Below are positions 63,386 to 64,000 of a stretch of 64,000 nucleotides of DNA, piece after piece. Below the pieces are notes generated by a model that did no database searches, had not been told where the DNA came from, and worked only from the letters and a program-made list of their open reading frames with translations. Every line of letters begins with the position of its first letter. Positions within the stretch are counted from its first letter, which is position 1. A program made the translations under genes and the position numbers. This stretch comes from Bimastos eiseni (taxonomy: Eukaryota; Annelida; Clitellata; Crassiclitellata; Lumbricidae), in NCBI GenBank assembly GCA_959347315.1, contig OY365806.1, positions 34,781,445-34,845,444 on the forward strand, written 5' to 3'.

Positions 63386-64000
63386 TTACTGAGAGATAAC
63401 TTATTGATCCGAATTCCTTACGTATTTTGTGGATGCCTTTTTCCAGATTATGGCTGGCATTAGCAGACGCTAATGTTCCCAGGCACACTGGAACGCCCTT
63501 GAAATGCTGTGTTTGCATGTCACGTAGTTTTGTATGTATATATTGTATGTATGTATGTATGTTGTCATGAATGTAACTATAAATGGTTGGCCCGAATCTG
63601 TGAATATAGGTTACTGTGAACCCAATAAAAAAGTACCACTTTTTAGTATGTCATAGGTGCGAAATAGATGCAGTATAAAGTATACAGCACATGCATTTAT
63701 ATTATGTATAATTATTATATCAAGACATAGAATTCGATGCCTCTCAGAAGCGACTTTAGGTACATGTAGGTTAAAAATGTATGGTGCAAATGTATGTCTT
63801 AGCATAAAGGTATAGGCAGCATTTATATAGAGACAGGCATCTTTGTCTGTGCTGGTGCTGGCCATTTTGGTGTTTGGTCTCGCCAGACATTATGTTGGCA
63901 GAGTAGTTATTTATTACCTAACTTTTTTATAGGAACTGCTTTGCTGCTCTGTAGAGTGCGATCTAGAGTATTTAGTTTCACATTTCATGCAAGTGTTTAC

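Larger units (their letters stand above)
60401..64000 (+). other. PTK7-like intron 10 (incomplete)
   Basis: No Ig6-like exon recognised up to 64000. It contains a (TA)n run at 60942-60978, a tctctgtctct-rich tract at 61120-61215, a repeat of cccattaacccc-like units at 63331-63385 and a gtatgtatg run at 63541-63561. About 61300-61780 is somewhat CpG-richer. Confidence 0.6.

Overview
This is animal nuclear DNA: long introns, many microsatellites, LINE and SINE remnants, and one 200-base assembly gap (18382-18581). The two genes and their intron-rich structure indicate a metazoan. The repeat landscape and a very frequent AGGCCTA word fit a marine invertebrate deuterostome such as an echinoderm or hemichordate, but that placement is an impression.

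Two protein-coding genes lie head to tail on the + strand. The first, 2080-13754, is the 3' part of MED17, a Mediator head-module subunit. Eleven exons keep one reading frame (1560 nt including the stop) and align end to end with the last ~500 residues of vertebrate MED17; the N-terminal exons lie upstream of the window. The second begins at a signal-peptide exon at 16544 and runs off the right end. Its ten exons encode a signal peptide and five Ig domains whose order and exon joins match the ectodomain of PTK7 (CCK4, off-track family), the Wnt/planar-cell-polarity pseudokinase receptor. Ig6, Ig7, the membrane segment and the kinase-like domain must lie beyond 64000. Ig1 is one exon and Ig2-Ig5 are each split in two, with phase-1 joins between domains. 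One PTK7 intron (36954-39391) appears to use a GC-AG boundary.

Layout: 1-2079 is MED17 intron with a non-autonomous hAT-like element (226-583) that has an 8-bp target duplication. 2080-7829 holds ten MED17 exons. 7830-12957 is a large intron with an RT relic, a 431-bp inverted-repeat element and a nearly complete antisense LINE (PHD-like finger, endonuclease, reverse transcriptase). 12958-13754 holds the last two MED17 exons. 13755-16543 is intergenic with a TA-rich hairpin and ATT repeats. 16544-64000 is PTK7, mostly intron, carrying LINE 3' ends, two tRNA-derived SINE families, duplicated blocks of unknown origin, a 1.7-kb minisatellite with a 30-bp unit (50648-52340), and several CpG-richer islands that could be regulatory.

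No functional tRNA or rRNA gene, CRISPR array or prokaryotic operon was seen. The two genes have unrelated functions (transcription co-activation and cell-surface signalling) and are simply neighbours. The most novel material is in the repeats: the PHD-finger LINE, the hAT-like MITE, the SINE families, the inverted tandem array near 32.3-32.9 kb and the giant minisatellite.
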